Assembly: GCA_038363925.1 (NCBI GenBank)
Contig: JAQQWL010000013.1
Span: 434,001 to 498,000 of the forward strand
Length of the DNA: 64,000 nt
From: Apiospora phragmitis
Taxonomy: Eukaryota; Ascomycota; Sordariomycetes; Amphisphaeriales; Apiosporaceae
Direction: 5' to 3'
The translations under genes were made by a program, and so were the position numbers. This document shows, piece after piece, positions 10,034-23,300 of this stretch (within the stretch, counting starts at the first letter, position 1; every line of letters begins with the position of its first letter). The notes below the pieces were generated by a model. That model was not told the DNA's origin, did not search any database, and saw nothing but the letters and a program-made list of their open reading frames with translations.

Positions 10034-11556
10034 ATGGAGGAATCAGAAGCAGCCGACTCCTCCAAGAGTAGAGTGAGACTGGTTGCTTCTACTGGTGATA
10101 GAACCCTGCAGCAAGATTCTCCGAGCAGTCGGTCCCAGAAGAAGGGTCAACTGCATGGCTACTTCGAAAGCGCACAATGGTATGTACGTGTGCATATATG
10201 ATGTCCAGCATGGACTGCAGCCCCACATCGACTTACATCCAGCTTTAACCTACAAGTATACTGACCCAAACGATCAATAGGACCGCAGACGGGACCACCA
10301 TCCTCACAACCTCATCCAATAATCAGATCGACGGCTACATCCTGCCTCCGGACCTGCTGGACCCGGAGTCAAGCCCTCACGCACTGAACCCCCAAGTCAC
10401 CATCCCCCTATCAGAGCGGACCAACGTCCTCTGCCCCGCGCCCTACTTCCAGCTCTCCGAGGCCTACACCAACCAGATCCTAATCTCCAGCCATGACCTC
10501 CCCATCCAGCTCTACTACCTTTATCCTCCCCCGGCCCCTACTTCCTCCAACGAAGATGGCAATCATAACACCAACAAGGCGGTGAACCACCAGCCCGCCT
10601 CCTCGTACCCCTTCATGAAAGCCCACTCCGAGACCTTCCTCTCCGCGACGGCCATGCTGTGGCCGGGCCCCGCCACCCACTTCGTCGCGGCCACCAAGAA
10701 CCTGCTGGCCAAGTTCGACGTGTCCCGGACGGGCGAGGAGCCGCTTCTGCGCATCAAGACGATCCCCTCGGAGCGCCACCTGTCGAAGGGCGGCGGCGTC
10801 GGCATGCGCGGCACCATCTCGACCCTGGCGGCCCACCCATCATCCTCATCCGACAGCGGCGGCCTCGGCCTGGTCGCGGCCGGCACCTGGACGCGCTGGG
10901 TCGGCCTGTACGACTTCGCGCAGGCGGGCGACTGCGTCGCCGCGTGGGGGATCGAGTCCGCCGTCGACCGCACGGCCGAGCGCGGCCGCCGCCCCGGCGT
11001 CGGCATCGGCGGCAACGGCGTCACGCATACGGTCTGGAGCCCGTGCGGGCGGTACCTGCTGGTCTCGGAGCGGAAGTCGCGGGGCATCCTCGTGTACGAC
11101 GTACGCGTCACGGGCGAGCTGCTCGGCTGGCTCGAGGACCGTGACGCCGCGGGCAGCAACCAGCGCATCGGCTGCGACGTCTTCCCCGCGGGCGAAGCGG
11201 CCGGTGGCGGCTTCGAGGTCTGGTCCGGCACCACGGACGGCACCGTCAAGGTCTGGGAGAACGTCGGCATGCGCGAGGGGCCGCACGCGCCGGCTTGGGA
11301 CTGGCGGGGCCACGAGTCGACGGTGGGCAGCACGTGTCTGCACCCAGCGGGCTCGGTCATCGCGACGTGCTCGGGTGCCTGGGACTTTGCCGTCCAAGAT
11401 AAGGAAGTCGACTCGGATAGCGGCGCGACGAAAAGCTGCGCCGGCGACCAGAAGGAAGCTAAAAGATTGCCGGCCTGGATGCGAAGAAGTAATAAGGAGA
11501 GCAGTCTCAAGATTTGGTGCTTAGACTCGGGTGATGGCGATAAAGAGGCAGAGTAA
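10034..11556 (+). CDS. WD40 protein of the WRAP53/TCAB1-Swt21 type
   Basis: Two exons, 10034-10179 and 10281-11556, encode 473 residues. The intron starts GTATGT, has TACTGACC near its end and ends ATAG; splicing restores QWTADGTT. The WD40 fold is read from several repeats: WTADGTTILTT near residue 48; the AMLWPG..HFVAATKNL stretch near 200, which resembles WRAP53 (WDR79/TCAB1); VTHTVWSPCGRYLLVSER near 320; FEVWSGTTDGTVKVWE near 390; and HESTVGSTCLHPAGSVIATCSG..F near 420. Human WRAP53 carries scaRNAs and telomerase RNA to Cajal bodies, and yeast Swt21 is linked to spliceosomal snRNPs. A role in small-RNP biogenesis is therefore inferred from family. The coding sequence is very GC-rich between 10640 and 11400 and has an unusually long Gly/Arg/Ala-rich insertion between repeats. 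No frame breaks are seen. Confidence 0.82.
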
Positions 11557-11869
11557 TGGATACGTCAAATTTCCCACGGTACGGCTACATCACTCCTTTC
11601 TCCTTGGAAGCCAGTAAGGGCTGGTCCAGCCAATAGCTGGGTTGGGTTTGGGACAAGACAAGTTTCATAATATTCCAGTACTCGATCGGATTCTCCCTCT
11701 ATCTAGTAATGTACTCAACTTCTGTTCCAGAGCTAGTGCTTCTGAAAGCAAGGTTATGGTACTTCGCAAATATTTAGCAAACTAAAGAATCCATGGTCTC
11801 TCAAATATCCACTTTCCCAAGCGAATATACCAAGCCATATTCCTTTCCGAACACGCACCGTTGAGAATC
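11557..11869. other. Short convergent intergenic region
   Basis: About 310 bases between the 3' ends of the WD40 gene (+) and the XPF-like gene (-). AT-richer than the exons; nothing specific is seen apart from AATAA-like polyadenylation context. Confidence 0.5.
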
Positions 11870-14623
11870 TCATTCCCATGGATTATCGAGGACTGCGCCA
11901 ACTCTCCGCAGCACATTGGTCCCACCCATCATCTGAGAGAACTGTGCAACTCTCTCCTGCGGTGCCATGAGAATGAATCTCTGCAGTTCTCCCACAGCTT
12001 GACCTTGCGAGTCTAGATTGTTGATCCCTTTCAGTTCAGCCAGGATAATCTGTGCAGCATAAGCGTTCATCCCAGCCCTACGCAGTATCAATTCCCAAGT
12101 TGTCTCATCATCAATCAACAGAGTCTGAAGTCCGGCAGCCTCAACGGAATACCGTTGGATTGACGCTACGAGCCACTTGGCTAGAGTCTCCTCGCCGCCG
12201 CCAATGAAATATACCTGGGAGTTGGGATTGAGTCCCACAACCAAACCCGAGAACTCGGCGAATGAAGCACATTCCGATGCGGAGAGGTCCCTGGTCGACT
12301 CGTCAACACGGCTAGACTGCGATACCAATACGATAAGTCTCTCATATCTTGCAGAGACCTTCTCGACCCGTTCTTTAATTGTGGTCTTGCTCTTTTGCCC
12401 TGGAAGTGGTTTCTGAATTACCTTGATAAGTGTGGTCAAGATGATTCCGGTAGCTGGCGACACGACAACATCCGCTTCAGCAGCTAGGGGGGATCCTATG
12501 GGTGAGCGAGAGACCATGTTCCGATTCCATGCGACGGTATCCCAACGGTCAAAGTCCCGCTCTACAAGTTGAGCTTCTGGAGCAGTTTCTCAATCCAGCC
12601 AAGAATGCCGCGGCCAAGAGTCAGCGCCACGATCAGCTTGATCGAGTCGCCAGATTCCCCCCAAACTCGGGACTGGGGATACCTCAAACTTCTCATTTGG
12701 TACCACGTGGGACTTCGGGGCCCCGTCGACTCTCGTGTGTTTATCGGCTCCATTACCAAGGGCCTTCGCATCAATTTGCGCCAATTTCTTAGGGCCGAAG
12801 AACGAACTAACTTCGGTCTTCTGCCTCTTCGTAGCCCGGAGATCGACATAGTTTGCCAACAAAGCTGCCGTGGCGTTGGGTTCATCGTTTCCAATTAGTA
12901 GACGGGATGATCTGGCAGCGCTGGTCGACTGGGCCTCTTTGGGATGACGCACCAAATCTACAATTGACGCGTTGCTCGACGGCGAGGACCGATCAAGTTC
13001 CGCATCGGCCAACTCGAGTTTCCTTTTTCTCAGGATATCCGGAAGGTCCATGGATTGGTGATGCGACACCTGGAAATATTCTTCCTCGTCGTCATCCCCG
13101 GGCTCTCTCAGAATGGCTAAGCCAGGCCGTTTCCATACGTACGACGCGGTGGTCTGGATTTCTGCCTCGTTGTACATCCGAAGGACATTATCCAAACCCT
13201 ACAGCATCATCAAGTGACTCATCAAGAGAAACCTGACGAAGCCTATAAGGTAATGGGGCCCACCAGAGATCCCGTTCCTGTAGCTTTCCTTCCATTTCTT
13301 CAATCTCATTCCAGGAGCGTGCAAGAGGTATTTGATGTGTCGATTGCTTTCTTGCCCCAGTTTCTTCCACTCCGACTCCTTGATCGCAAAATCCAGGATT
13401 GGGACTTGGACGCGAGCGATCGCATCTGCTTGCTCTAGGTGCTCCTGTTCTATCGCCAAGTTAGCCGAATATGCACCTGCTTTCAGCTCTTCCAGCAGCT
13501 CGTCGCTGAAGAGTTCAGGCATTTCTTTCAACGCGTGACTGTCAAACTCGCAATCGGCATCAACAGCTAGTTGCGCACTCTCTGTCGCCTCTTGTAAGTT
13601 GACTGCGTGTTTCTTCGGTGGAGAGCTTGGTCTTGATGGGATTAGAGGTTGTTCGACTTTGAGCGACTCGGTTTTTCGGATTACGGGGGTGATTGTCTCA
13701 ACTTCAGATGTCGACGGCAAGTCCGGTGTCCCTCGAATGGGAGAAGAACTGGCTGCGATTAAAGCAGACTGTGCCGCCTCCAGGTCTTCCTCCAGTAGGC
13801 TACTTGGGTCTGACGCGATAGGAATCTGACAGCGATCAGGCCCTGGGGCGTACAACTCTTCAGATACCAATAATGGGGTTATTAATGGGGTGATCTCGCG
13901 AGACACAAGAGGCTAGGACATGCGTCAGTATGTTGTCGAGAATATGCATTCTTGGTTACCTACTTTACGATCACTAAATTCCTCCACAAGAAATTGTTCT
14001 CGGACTTCAGCATCTTTTTCAATGGCCAACGCTGTGGCAAGAAATCGCAATGCATCTTGGGATATCGCAAGCTGACTCGTATCAGCAGTCCCCAGTTGCG
14101 AATGAAAGGAGTAGGCACTCTCGGGGTACTCTGGTGCCTCGTCTAAAGATATCTCCAATGGTTCAAGTGGAAGCATGTTGGAATATAAACGAGCACTTGT
14201 TCTCGATTTCACGTCTCGGAGAAGCCTCCTCCAATCAGACTCATGATCAGATCGTAGTAACGGCAGTGCCACCTTCAGATGCCGTATCTGGTTGGAGCAT
14301 GAGGCCTGAATGGCCTGGCTCATGATAGCTTCGTCATCCTCTCTCTGGGTGATTGAGCTGAGGAAATCGACCGAACCCTTGGAAATGATAGGTGGTTCGT
14401 CGAGAGAAAGATCAAAGGGAATATGGAGATTTGGAAGTGAGCCATACTCCCCCTGCTCTTGGCGCTGGGTCACAAGCTGTGAGCTGGCAGTCGATGCCAG
14501 GTATGAAATGGGGTCGTATGTCCGAAAGTCTAGGGACAGCCCATTCCTGCGGGCATACTCATCCACGGGTAGTCCTACAACGGAACTCGGACTGCTAGGG
14601 GGATGCACGCATGCTTCGGCCAT
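11870..14623 (-). CDS. XPF/HhH-type protein, candidate Zip2/SHOC1-like factor (DUF7102-like)
   Basis: About 900 residues. Exon 1 is 13964-14623 (start MAEACVHPPS, Kozak-like CGCCATGGCC); the intron 13913-13963 starts GTAGGT and ends CTAG; exon 2 is 11870-13912. The C-terminal part (from about 12570 down) looks like a nuclease-dead XPF core. It has VERDFDRWDTVAWN, then LAAEADVVVSPATGIILTTL where active XPF has its ERK..D metal site, then YERLIVLVSQ and YFIGGGEETLAKWL. It ends in two helix-hairpin-helix-like segments (RRAGMNAYAAQIILAEL; MMGGTNVLRRVGAV). The middle is acidic and Ser-rich with WKRPGLAILREP. This layout fits meiotic Zip2/SHOC1 scaffolds; the assignment is inference. Exon 2 needs four single-base corrections: missing base near 13317-13330, extra in A3 at 13194-13196, extra in C6 at 12657-12662, missing at 12565. 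They cancel in pairs. It could be a pseudogene, but breaks of the same kind in essential neighbours argue for assembly error. Confidence 0.6.
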
Positions 14624-16059
14624 GGCGATGATGGGTGGATGACTCTGCAGCCGCGCGCATGTGTTCAAGGAATAAGTATGCACTTTAAGATGTAGTCATG
14701 TAGGATACAGGTAAAATATGATAGTTAACAATTGTCACAGTCGATTTTTTCTGAGTTTGGGATTCCTCAGGTTCAAGTTCAAGATGAGCCCATCTATGCA
14801 TTTGAGAAACCCAGGTAATCGCACATTGGAAGTCGCATGGTGTGTGCTCCTTCCCCAACACATAGCTTTCGCTCTTGCAGTGCATACCTAGGTACCTGTG
14901 GTATATCGCATGAATGACTTGAATAGTTGCTCAGGTAGACTTCATATCACTAGGATTTTGTATTCACTCTATTACCTACCTACCTAACCATACACCTAAG
15001 AGACGTAAAAGTTCTGGGGTGATCAACCTGCATCTTGAACATGGAGTGCGGTGGAAATTACTTGCAGGTGCTCCTTCCTCTTTGAAAGTACCACTTGCTC
15101 TCCACAGCCAAGCGCCAGCGCCAGCATCACACCCCACGCAGTTTCGAATCATGTATATCCCATGGCCCTCGTCCCAAGGACATGAATCTGCTTTTCGGGG
15201 ACATCACAATTGAAGAAAGAAGAATCACTCAACACGTGCGGGCCCTGCGAAACCACCATTGGAAGTTACTTGCCTAAGCAACAGCTACAGATCCAGACCC
15301 TATACATCCATCCACTGCAGAAGCATGATCCCTCATGGGGTCAAGGGAACTCACAACGATGTCCGGTGAGTTCCTACCTTAGAGCCGGTAGGGCTGGGAT
15401 TGGGTTAGCCCCTTATTGGAAAAGACCCTAGCAAAAGCCATTAATATTATTTCTGCGGTTGAAGTCTTGGCAGTTGAGACTAACAGACAAGCTTAGGTAA
15501 AGTATGCAGAGGGACTGCGCCACTGTTGGATGTGGTGTGAAAACCAAGGCGCTGTCGAACGCCATCGCTCTTCAGCTTTCTATGCCGCTTAATTGCGCCT
15601 ATCCAAGAGCACAGCTTACCGCTATAGTAAGAAGAGTCTTGCTATCAGGGCCATATCCTGCCGGGGGCATCCCTGTCCTCAGCTCTCAAGACAGGAACAA
15701 GATCTGCATTGACTGAGTGCCGCGGCTGAGAAGCGCTAATAACGCTACTTTCTTCTTCGCGCTTGTGGCTTTCCATGTTAGTCGGCCATTGTGACGAGAC
15801 TGTGAGACCATGGGCTTATCTGGGCTCCCCAAACAGAGTCCTTGTAGGTAATTAAATTCCTGGCAAACGTTTGCTTGGTCTCACTCCACGTCCTTTTTAT
15901 ATATACTGGAGATGACACATTCCAAAGGGGCATCATTTCTCCCCTACTTACAGAGTTCTCCACCTCTTCTTTTGCCATTTTCTTGTCCTGCACAGTTCAT
16001 TGCTTCGGGTCCCCCTTGATACTGACGATCTATTCGTATCTTCTCCATAGATCTTCATA
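14624..16059. other. Divergent intergenic region, no gene seen
   Basis: About 1.4 kb between the XPF-like gene (-) and the MARVEL-like gene (+), holding both promoters. Short frames only; none resembles a known protein. The last 200 bases before 16060 are pyrimidine-rich (TTCTTTT, CTTCTCC), as often seen just upstream of fungal starts. Confidence 0.5.
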
Positions 16060-16752
16060 ATGGCGATATCAGAAATCACGGCGCCTGGCGTGCCCCCTCA
16101 GCCCAAGTGGCTCATCTTCATCAAGGGTGCCATCATCCTGCTCGCCGTCGTCATTCTGGCCTTGGCAGCCTATGCCCTTTCTTTGTTTGGCGACCTGTCC
16201 TACTACTATTCTGCTGGGGCTCCCGGATATCTGCTATTTGTGGTAAGTTTCTTCTTTCCCCTGTTCCCTTGAACATGTCAAGTAATTACAATACTAATCA
16301 GAGCAAACAGACAATCTTCTCTTGGATCGTCTATGGCACCGCTATCTTCTTGGAGCTCAAGGCCCAAGGCCCACCAGTTCTACTACCGCATTGCCATGAT
16401 GGTCGCCTACATCCTGACCTGCATCTTCTGGCTGTCCGGTTGGGCTTGGTCGGCATCCTGGGCCTCCTTTTTGCTGGCCTACAGTTACGATGACTTCTAC
16501 TACCCCGGAATCCATACATTCGGCTCGGTTATGGCCGCCTGCGCTGCCCTGGGTGCTGTCACCTGGATCTTGTGCATCATCAACCTGATCTTCTTCATCA
16601 TTGGGAGTGTCCGGAACCATGACGCGTCAAACCCAGGTAATGTCGAGCTCGGCCATGGGCCGAAGACAAGTGAGGGTGTTCAGGCACAGACACCGGTTTA
16701 TGCTCAGCATCAGACTCCGCAGCCCACGTCTGCCCAGCCTCCGCAGGTTTAG
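16060..16752 (+). CDS. MARVEL-like four-helix membrane protein
   Basis: Exons 16060-16242 and 16311-16752, about 207 residues. The intron (68 nt) starts GTAAGT, carries ACTAATCA and ends CAG. Four membrane helices are visible: IFIKGAIILLAVVILALAAYAL (about 20-41), a second around TIFSWIVYGTAIFLEL (62-77), a third in RIAMMVAYILTCIFWLSGWAW, and a fourth in VMAACAALGAVTWILCIINLIFFII. The helix order with YYYSAGAPGY in the first loop and FWLSGWAWSAS in helix 3 is typical of fungal MARVEL-domain proteins, linked to membrane microdomains. The soluble tail is rich in Gln, Pro and Thr. One base must be removed for the halves to join: the run CCC at 16363-16365 should be CC to read ELKAKAHQFYYR. The gene lies next to the HR-PKS 3' end, but I see no functional link. 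Confidence 0.75.
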
Positions 16753-17375
16753 TCACAGAGACCCTAAGATAACTACCCGTCCTTGAAGACACAGTGTTGG
16801 CAGTCAGATCGGTAGAGGGGCCGTTTGAATATTCTATTACCCACCACATTTGCCGTTCTTGGTCATAATAAAATCGTAATGTATATTACGCAACTTACGT
16901 TGAAGAGAATATAAAGTCGGAAATTTCTACCCAACAGACCAAATCAAAATTGAGCTCACCCCCCCCCCTAAATGATATCATGCAAAACTTGGTTCCAGGA
17001 TGATGTACAATAAGACAGAGACGTATTACCAAAATTACAAATCATGCTTAGACCCCTTTTATGAAGGATGTTGACTCCCATTCTTATTTCAACAAGTATA
17101 TCAAGTGGTAACAGAAGCGAGAGAGTAAGCATACAATTGCTATTCGGGATAATCTCACTAACATTTGAAGGAATGACTGCGTGCTACTGCACATGAACGT
17201 AAGATACTTCAAGTGACTGAATCGAGCAACACCCCACCCCACCAGCACTAACGTGACTCAAACTGCCCCCTTTACTCGACGAGCTGCCCCCAGTTGATAA
17301 TGGCACCAATAACTCCACGTAAGAACCAACGTAACCCTGTAACATCCATCTCGTACAAACTACCCACCCCAAACA
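16753..17375. other. Convergent intergenic region with a poly-C tract
   Basis: 3' flanks of the MARVEL-like gene (+) and the HR-PKS (-). A C9-10 tract lies near 16959-16968. No gene is seen; AT-rich 3'-UTR-like sequence dominates. Confidence 0.55.
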
Positions 17376-20300
17376 CTATCCTTTTCTCTGGGCCAGGGTC
17401 TCCACAGCCAGGGCCCTGAGACTCTCCGCCCCGGTGATGGCGCTGAGCACCAGTTCCACGCTGGCCTCGCGCCGGATCCAGTTGCGCAGCTCGACCGAGA
17501 CGAGCGAGTCGAGGCTCAGCGAGGCCAGGGGCGCATCCGCGCCCACCTCGTCGCGGTCGAGCATGGTCATGGCCGCGACTTTGGTGACGAGGGCCTCGAT
17601 TAGGCCAGGCAGGGGGTCATCGACCTCCAGCTGCCAGGCTGTACTACCCCCGTTCGCGTTGGAGTGCAGCACGCCGTCTCCACCAACGCCGGCATTACCC
17701 CCACTCTTCTTCATCATCCTCTTTTCTCTTGGCGGCCTCCTCCTTGACGCGCTCGCGCGCGTACACTGGGTGGATGTAGTCCCAGGGCCCGTCCCGTACG
17801 GCCTTTCCGTCGAGGTAGAAGGTGCAAGCGATGGCCTTGGCGTCGCGGTGGAGCGGCGACGACGCCAGCACGGCGCCCTTGACGAGCGTGCAGATGTCGG
17901 CCATGGTCAGCGTCGCGCCGAGCGTCTGCTGCAGGAGGCCGCTGAGGTTGTTGCTAGCAACGTAGCCGACGTCCAGCACGACCGGCAGGGCGATGGCGAC
18001 CGTGTGCATGCCTAGGGCGCTGCGGTACTTGGCGAACTCGTGGTAGAACACGGCCGACCCGGCGTAGATGGCCTGTCCCGGGTTGCCCGTGTCGCCCAGA
18101 AGGGAGCCGAGACCGATGAAAAAGTCCATGTCCTTGGGCAGCAGCTCGTGGAGGTGCCACGCCGCGTTCACTCGGGGTCTCATGATGATCTGCCAGTCCT
18201 TGTAGCTGGCATTCTCGAATAGCTTGTCGCTGAGGAGAAGGGCGCTGTGCACGACACCGCGAACCCGAGGGAGATCCTCCATGGATTCCATGACCCCTTC
18301 TAGCTCCCTCCTGGACCCGACATCGCACCTCAGCGCCCTCACACGTACGTTGGTGCCTTTGTATTTATTCAGGAGCTTTTGAACCTCAGCCCCTGAAGCG
18401 CCACTGCGACCAAGCAGAACCAAGTTCTTGGCGCCATGCTCGATCATCCAGTAGCCCAAGCTGAGGCCAATCCCCTTGGTCCCACCTGTGATCATATAGG
18501 TCGCGTCAGGATTCAAGGCGATATCTGTCGGTCTCAGGTCGCTCTCAGCCATAGCTCGCTCATCCTTCCCTAGCGTTACAACCACTTTACCCGAACTCTC
18601 GCCGGATCTGAGCCTGCGCAAGCCTGATGCGAAGTCCGATATGGAAAATATGGACACGGGCTTGATTGGAACAGCGACCCGGTGTTGGACCAGATCGGCA
18701 AAAGTCGAAAAGATGCGACTCAACTCCTCCGGGCGGTGTTTGGCCAAACTTCGCAAGTCAATGCCGTGAAAAGTGGCATTCTTCTCGAATGGCTTCATCG
18801 GGAGGTGGGTATTCTGCAGGGCATCCTTCTTACCAATCTCGACGAACCGGCCCAAGGGTGCAGCCAATGACCAAGTCTCCTTCATGAGGTCACCGCTGAG
18901 CGAGTTGACAATTACGTCTATACCCTTTCCGCTTGTCGCACAGAGAATCTTATCTCGGAACTCGGGGTCCCGGCTTGAGAAGATATTCTCTTTCGGTATG
19001 CCATACGATGCGTGGAGGAATTCCCGCTTGTCGCTTGTGCCAGCAGTGGCGTAGACTTGGCCGCCTAGGTGCTGTGCGACTTTGATACACGCCTGGCCGA
19101 TAGCACCAGAGGCCCCGTGAATCAGGACTGTTTCGCGCTCTTCAAGGTGTGCGGTCGTTACCAAAGCGAATATGGCCATGGAATACGCCAGGGGCATAGT
19201 CGCGGCATCCGTAGCGCAGATGAAAGAGGGAATCGGGGCAACATGGGAGGAAGAGAGCCTCTTGTATGTGGCGAAGCCGCTGCTGTCCTCAACTGAAAGG
19301 AAGAAAACATCATCTCCCACATGTAGGTTCTTCACAGCGCGTCCGGTCTTGACAACCGTGCCTGCCCCATCAAACCCGGGCGGAGTCCAGGGCACTGAGC
19401 CGAGGATGAGACTCAGATCACGTTGGCTAACACCGGCCGCCTCGACCTTCACAAGCACTTCCTCGTCTCCAAGATTGTCTTGAAGGACATTGGTCCTGCG
19501 GTAGTAGATTGAGTCCGGGCTGCCGGCACTGTCAATTGTCATCTCCAAAGCGCGTTCGCCGTCCCAGATGTTCTGCAGCTTGCGACATGATATGCCTTGC
19601 TCAACAGCGAACGGTTCTTTCAGCTCCCTCAACAACCGCATTCGGGGCACATGGATCGACCCTTCGTGCCAGACAAAATCCAGGTCCTGTGTGCGTGTCA
19701 CCTCCGGGTCACGAAGCTTCTCGGCAAGATCAAGTATCGCGGACAAGGCTTGTGTGGTCAGCGGCAGCTGATCAAGAATAAGCAGGTTCTTTGGCTGATC
19801 CTCGAGCCGCAAGGTTCGCATTATTCCCTTGACAGTTCCACTCTCAACCGGCCCGTTCTTGGGGATGACCCATAGCAGCCCGGTATTGTGTACCAAGAGC
19901 TGCTTCAAACGATCAAATTTCGTCGCATCGATATCTTTCAGAAGACTGTGCCGCGGCGAATCTAATACAATGTACAGCGGGTCCTCAGTTGGGTCGATTT
20001 GAGCAAAGGATTTCGTCTTCGTAGGATAACCGAATCGCTTGGTTACTTCATCGGCTACAGTTTGTGCAAAGACAATTTCTTCGTTGTCCATGAACGGTCC
20101 ACACACCGTCACGGTTTGATTTTCCTCCGTCTTGCCGATCCTGGTGGTACACATGATACCCATCACTTGCTCTTGGCCACCAAGCTGATCTCTGACATTG
20201 ACGTCCACGCCCGAGAAACCAGTATCTTTGAGTAGACGGTCCCAAACAAGGACCGGCATCATCGGTCCTTCCTCACGGTCCCGGTACTGATCCTCGGCAT

Positions 20301-23300
20301 ACCACCAGCCTGGGAGCAGGAAAAAGGGCAGGAGAGTCGGTGGGTGGGCACTAGCCTCCAGCAATAAGAGCTTTCCTCGGGGCTTCAACAGCTTCCGTAC
20401 ATTCGCCATGGTGACTCGCATATCTGGCGTGGCGTGCAAAACGTTGGCGGCGATGACGAGGTCGAAATCCTCGAGTTCAAAGCCCTGCTCTCCGGGGTCT
20501 TGTGTGATGTCCAGCTTTTGGAAGGTGATGTGGCGGGACCACTGGCCCAGCTTTTCGCGTGCGTTCTCGAAAAACCCAGTCGAGATATCCGTGAAGGTGT
20601 AGTTAACATAGGCGGCTCCTTCCTCTTTCCGGTTGCGTGTAAGTGCCTCGAGCACGGGCAGCGTGGTCCCACCCGTGCCCGCACCGACCTCCAAGATTCG
20701 CATGTTATGCACCAGGTCGGATAGGTGGGACACAAGCTTTCCCATGGTCTTACTGAAATGGGCGTTCATCGCATCGGCCTCGTAGTGGCGCGTGAGCAGG
20801 CCGTCACTGAGCATTACTTCAAGCGGCTCGACCTCTTGGCGCAGGATGGGCACAATCTGCTCTCCCAGGACGCAGAGCATCTCACCCTGGGCGTCTCGGC
20901 TGCGGACCATGTTGCGCAGCTCCGCCGCTGCAGCGTCTGAAGCCAGACTCACTTTGCTCGCGGCATCGTGTCGGATTCCCCACTTGACGAATTGGGCCAG
21001 GTGGTATGGTAACTTCGAGCGGTCGTCTCGGGCTGTTTCTACCAGCCCCTTGTTGATGTAGTACCATGCCATCCGCTTTAGGTCTTCAGCGCGCGTTTCC
21101 TCAGCTTGGTCATCAGCATGCTCCGGAAGGACCTTCTGAATCTGGTTATCGGAGAGGTACTCGAGACTGGGCAAAAGTTCCCATCCCCAGTTGTCCGGGA
21201 GGGTCGCGTCTGGGTCAATATTCTCTTCCGCAGACCCAACAGTGCGGAATGCGACAGAATCCCATTCGGCTATAGGGACCATTGCGTTATCGGCATTTCG
21301 TGCGAACGCGGTAACCCCGATCTGCATACGGCCACCCTTGAAGTCGTAATGCAACAGTCGAGTAACAATATCGAATCGCTGTCCAGGAGTTGAAGGTATC
21401 GTGTTAGAGACGCGGAAACGACTGATATAATTTGGCATCTGGGCCGGTAGCCTTCCGTCTTCCGTAATCTGGAGGGGAGCGCCTCCTTGGAGGAACCCAT
21501 CTAACGTTGGGGGGTCGACCGTGACAGGAGAGTTGTGCAAGTCTAGACCATCTAGAGAACTGCCAAGTTCACGCAACTTGTGTTCGAGTACCGTATAGCC
21601 TTTCCCCGAGAAGAACCTGACCGAGTTCTGGAAACTAGGTCCGAAACGGGTGGCTCTCACACTGGCTTCTGTGTAGTAGTTAGCGAGGTCGTGCTCAATA
21701 AGCTCCCCTGTCGTATTGACAAGAGCAAGGGAGGCCTGCAATCCCATGGTATCTGCCGTCATGCAGTTCATCTCGGGTTGTACAGAGCCATGAGCGTGTA
21801 CTGTCCATGCAGTAGCGTCGTCCCAGGTTGAGATTTCGAAGTCCCAGACCGTCTGAGAAAAGCTCGATGCGCCTGTGGCGGCCGGTTTCAGTTTAGTGAC
21901 CATGTCGATAGCCTGCTCTTCCTGAATTTCCATGCGCTCCTTGATGTAAAAGTCACGGACGACAAAAGCGGCCGCGGGAACATTACAAGTCTTCCTCGCA
22001 GCTTCAATGGCACACGCGATATAACCGGTCATAGGGAAGACCACAGCGCCTGCCACAGCATGATCGCGAATCCAAGGCACCTCATCGAGTGTGAAAACCT
22101 GTCTATATGCACGCTCCTTGCCGCCGTTCGAGGGAACCAGTCTTCCAATCAGAGGATTGTAAGACTCACCAGGAAAGAGCCTTTCATGGTTGGGTCTTGA
22201 CTCGATCTTGTAGCTCGCCGTTTTGTCCCACGCATATGCCGGGAGATCATCAAGCACGTCAGCAGTACCGATGCTAGTCCCATTAACCTGCCCGAGGTGG
22301 ATCGAGGAGCCCAATGTGAAAAGTGAACTAGCCAGGTTGAGAAGTGCCTCGTTCCCGTCTGTGCTGCGTATCAAGGAGGGAAGATACGTTATTGGGGTGC
22401 TTTGCTGGCTTTCGACTTTGAGAGGTTGAGTGAGTTCAATCGTCTGCCTGATGGGATTTTTCAATGCAGAATGAGGGCCGATTTCAATGATGACGTTGGC
22501 ATTAATCCTTCTCTTGTTGGTAGCATCTTTGTCTCGTGGCATGACCAGGGTTTGAATAGCGTCAGAGAACCTCACTGGGCGAACCAGGTTCTTCACCCAA
22601 TATATGGCATCAATCGTGGCTGAATCTTCAACTTGTCCGGTGACGGAAGACACGAAAATCGGATAGGGGGTCTCCGCTGCGGGTAGGTCTGTGGGATCTC
22701 CATCACAGAAAGGCTTGATGGATTCGAAATAGTAATCGGCCACCTTCTCCATATGGCGCGAGTGGTACGCAATCTCAACTTTGAGTCGGCGAGAGAACAA
22801 CCCTTTTTTACCGGCAGCGTTCTGTATATTCTGAATGGCTTGGACATCTCCAGATATAGTGACGCTCCTCGGGCTATTGATGGCGGCAATGATCGCGTAA
22901 GCGCCTCCAGAATGCTGCTCGATCAGGTCGGTTGCCTCTTCAGAATCGATTCCTAAAGCAAGCATGGCGCCTTTCTCTGCAGGCCGGCTTGACAGCCGGG
23001 AAGCTGCTTGGCCTCGGAAGTATGAAACAGCACAGGCCGTCTTGAAGGACAACAGACCGGCGGTAAACGCGGCCGCGATTTCGCCACTGGAATGTCCGGT
23101 AACAACGGCTGGTTCCACACCCCAGCTCCTGAGAAGTGTCACAAGGGCTAGCTGGACCGCAGTACATGCAGGCTGGCTGATCTCGGCGTCGTTCACACAC
23201 GAATCAGCATCGGGCTTCAGGAGTTCTTCTGTTAGGCTCCAGGCGGCGCCGAATTCCCGAAAGTACTCCTCCGCTACGTCCATAGCCCTGGCGAAAGCTT

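Noticed and set aside
10659..11144. Second, Arg-rich frame inside the WD40 gene
   Set aside because: An alternative frame of GC-rich coding sequence; the WD40 frame has conserved repeats throughout.
17638..17700. 60-nt intron to explain the KR/ACP frame change in the PKS
   Set aside because: GT and AG ends can be found, but the length is a multiple of three, so it would not restore the ACP frame; a one-base error in C5 does.
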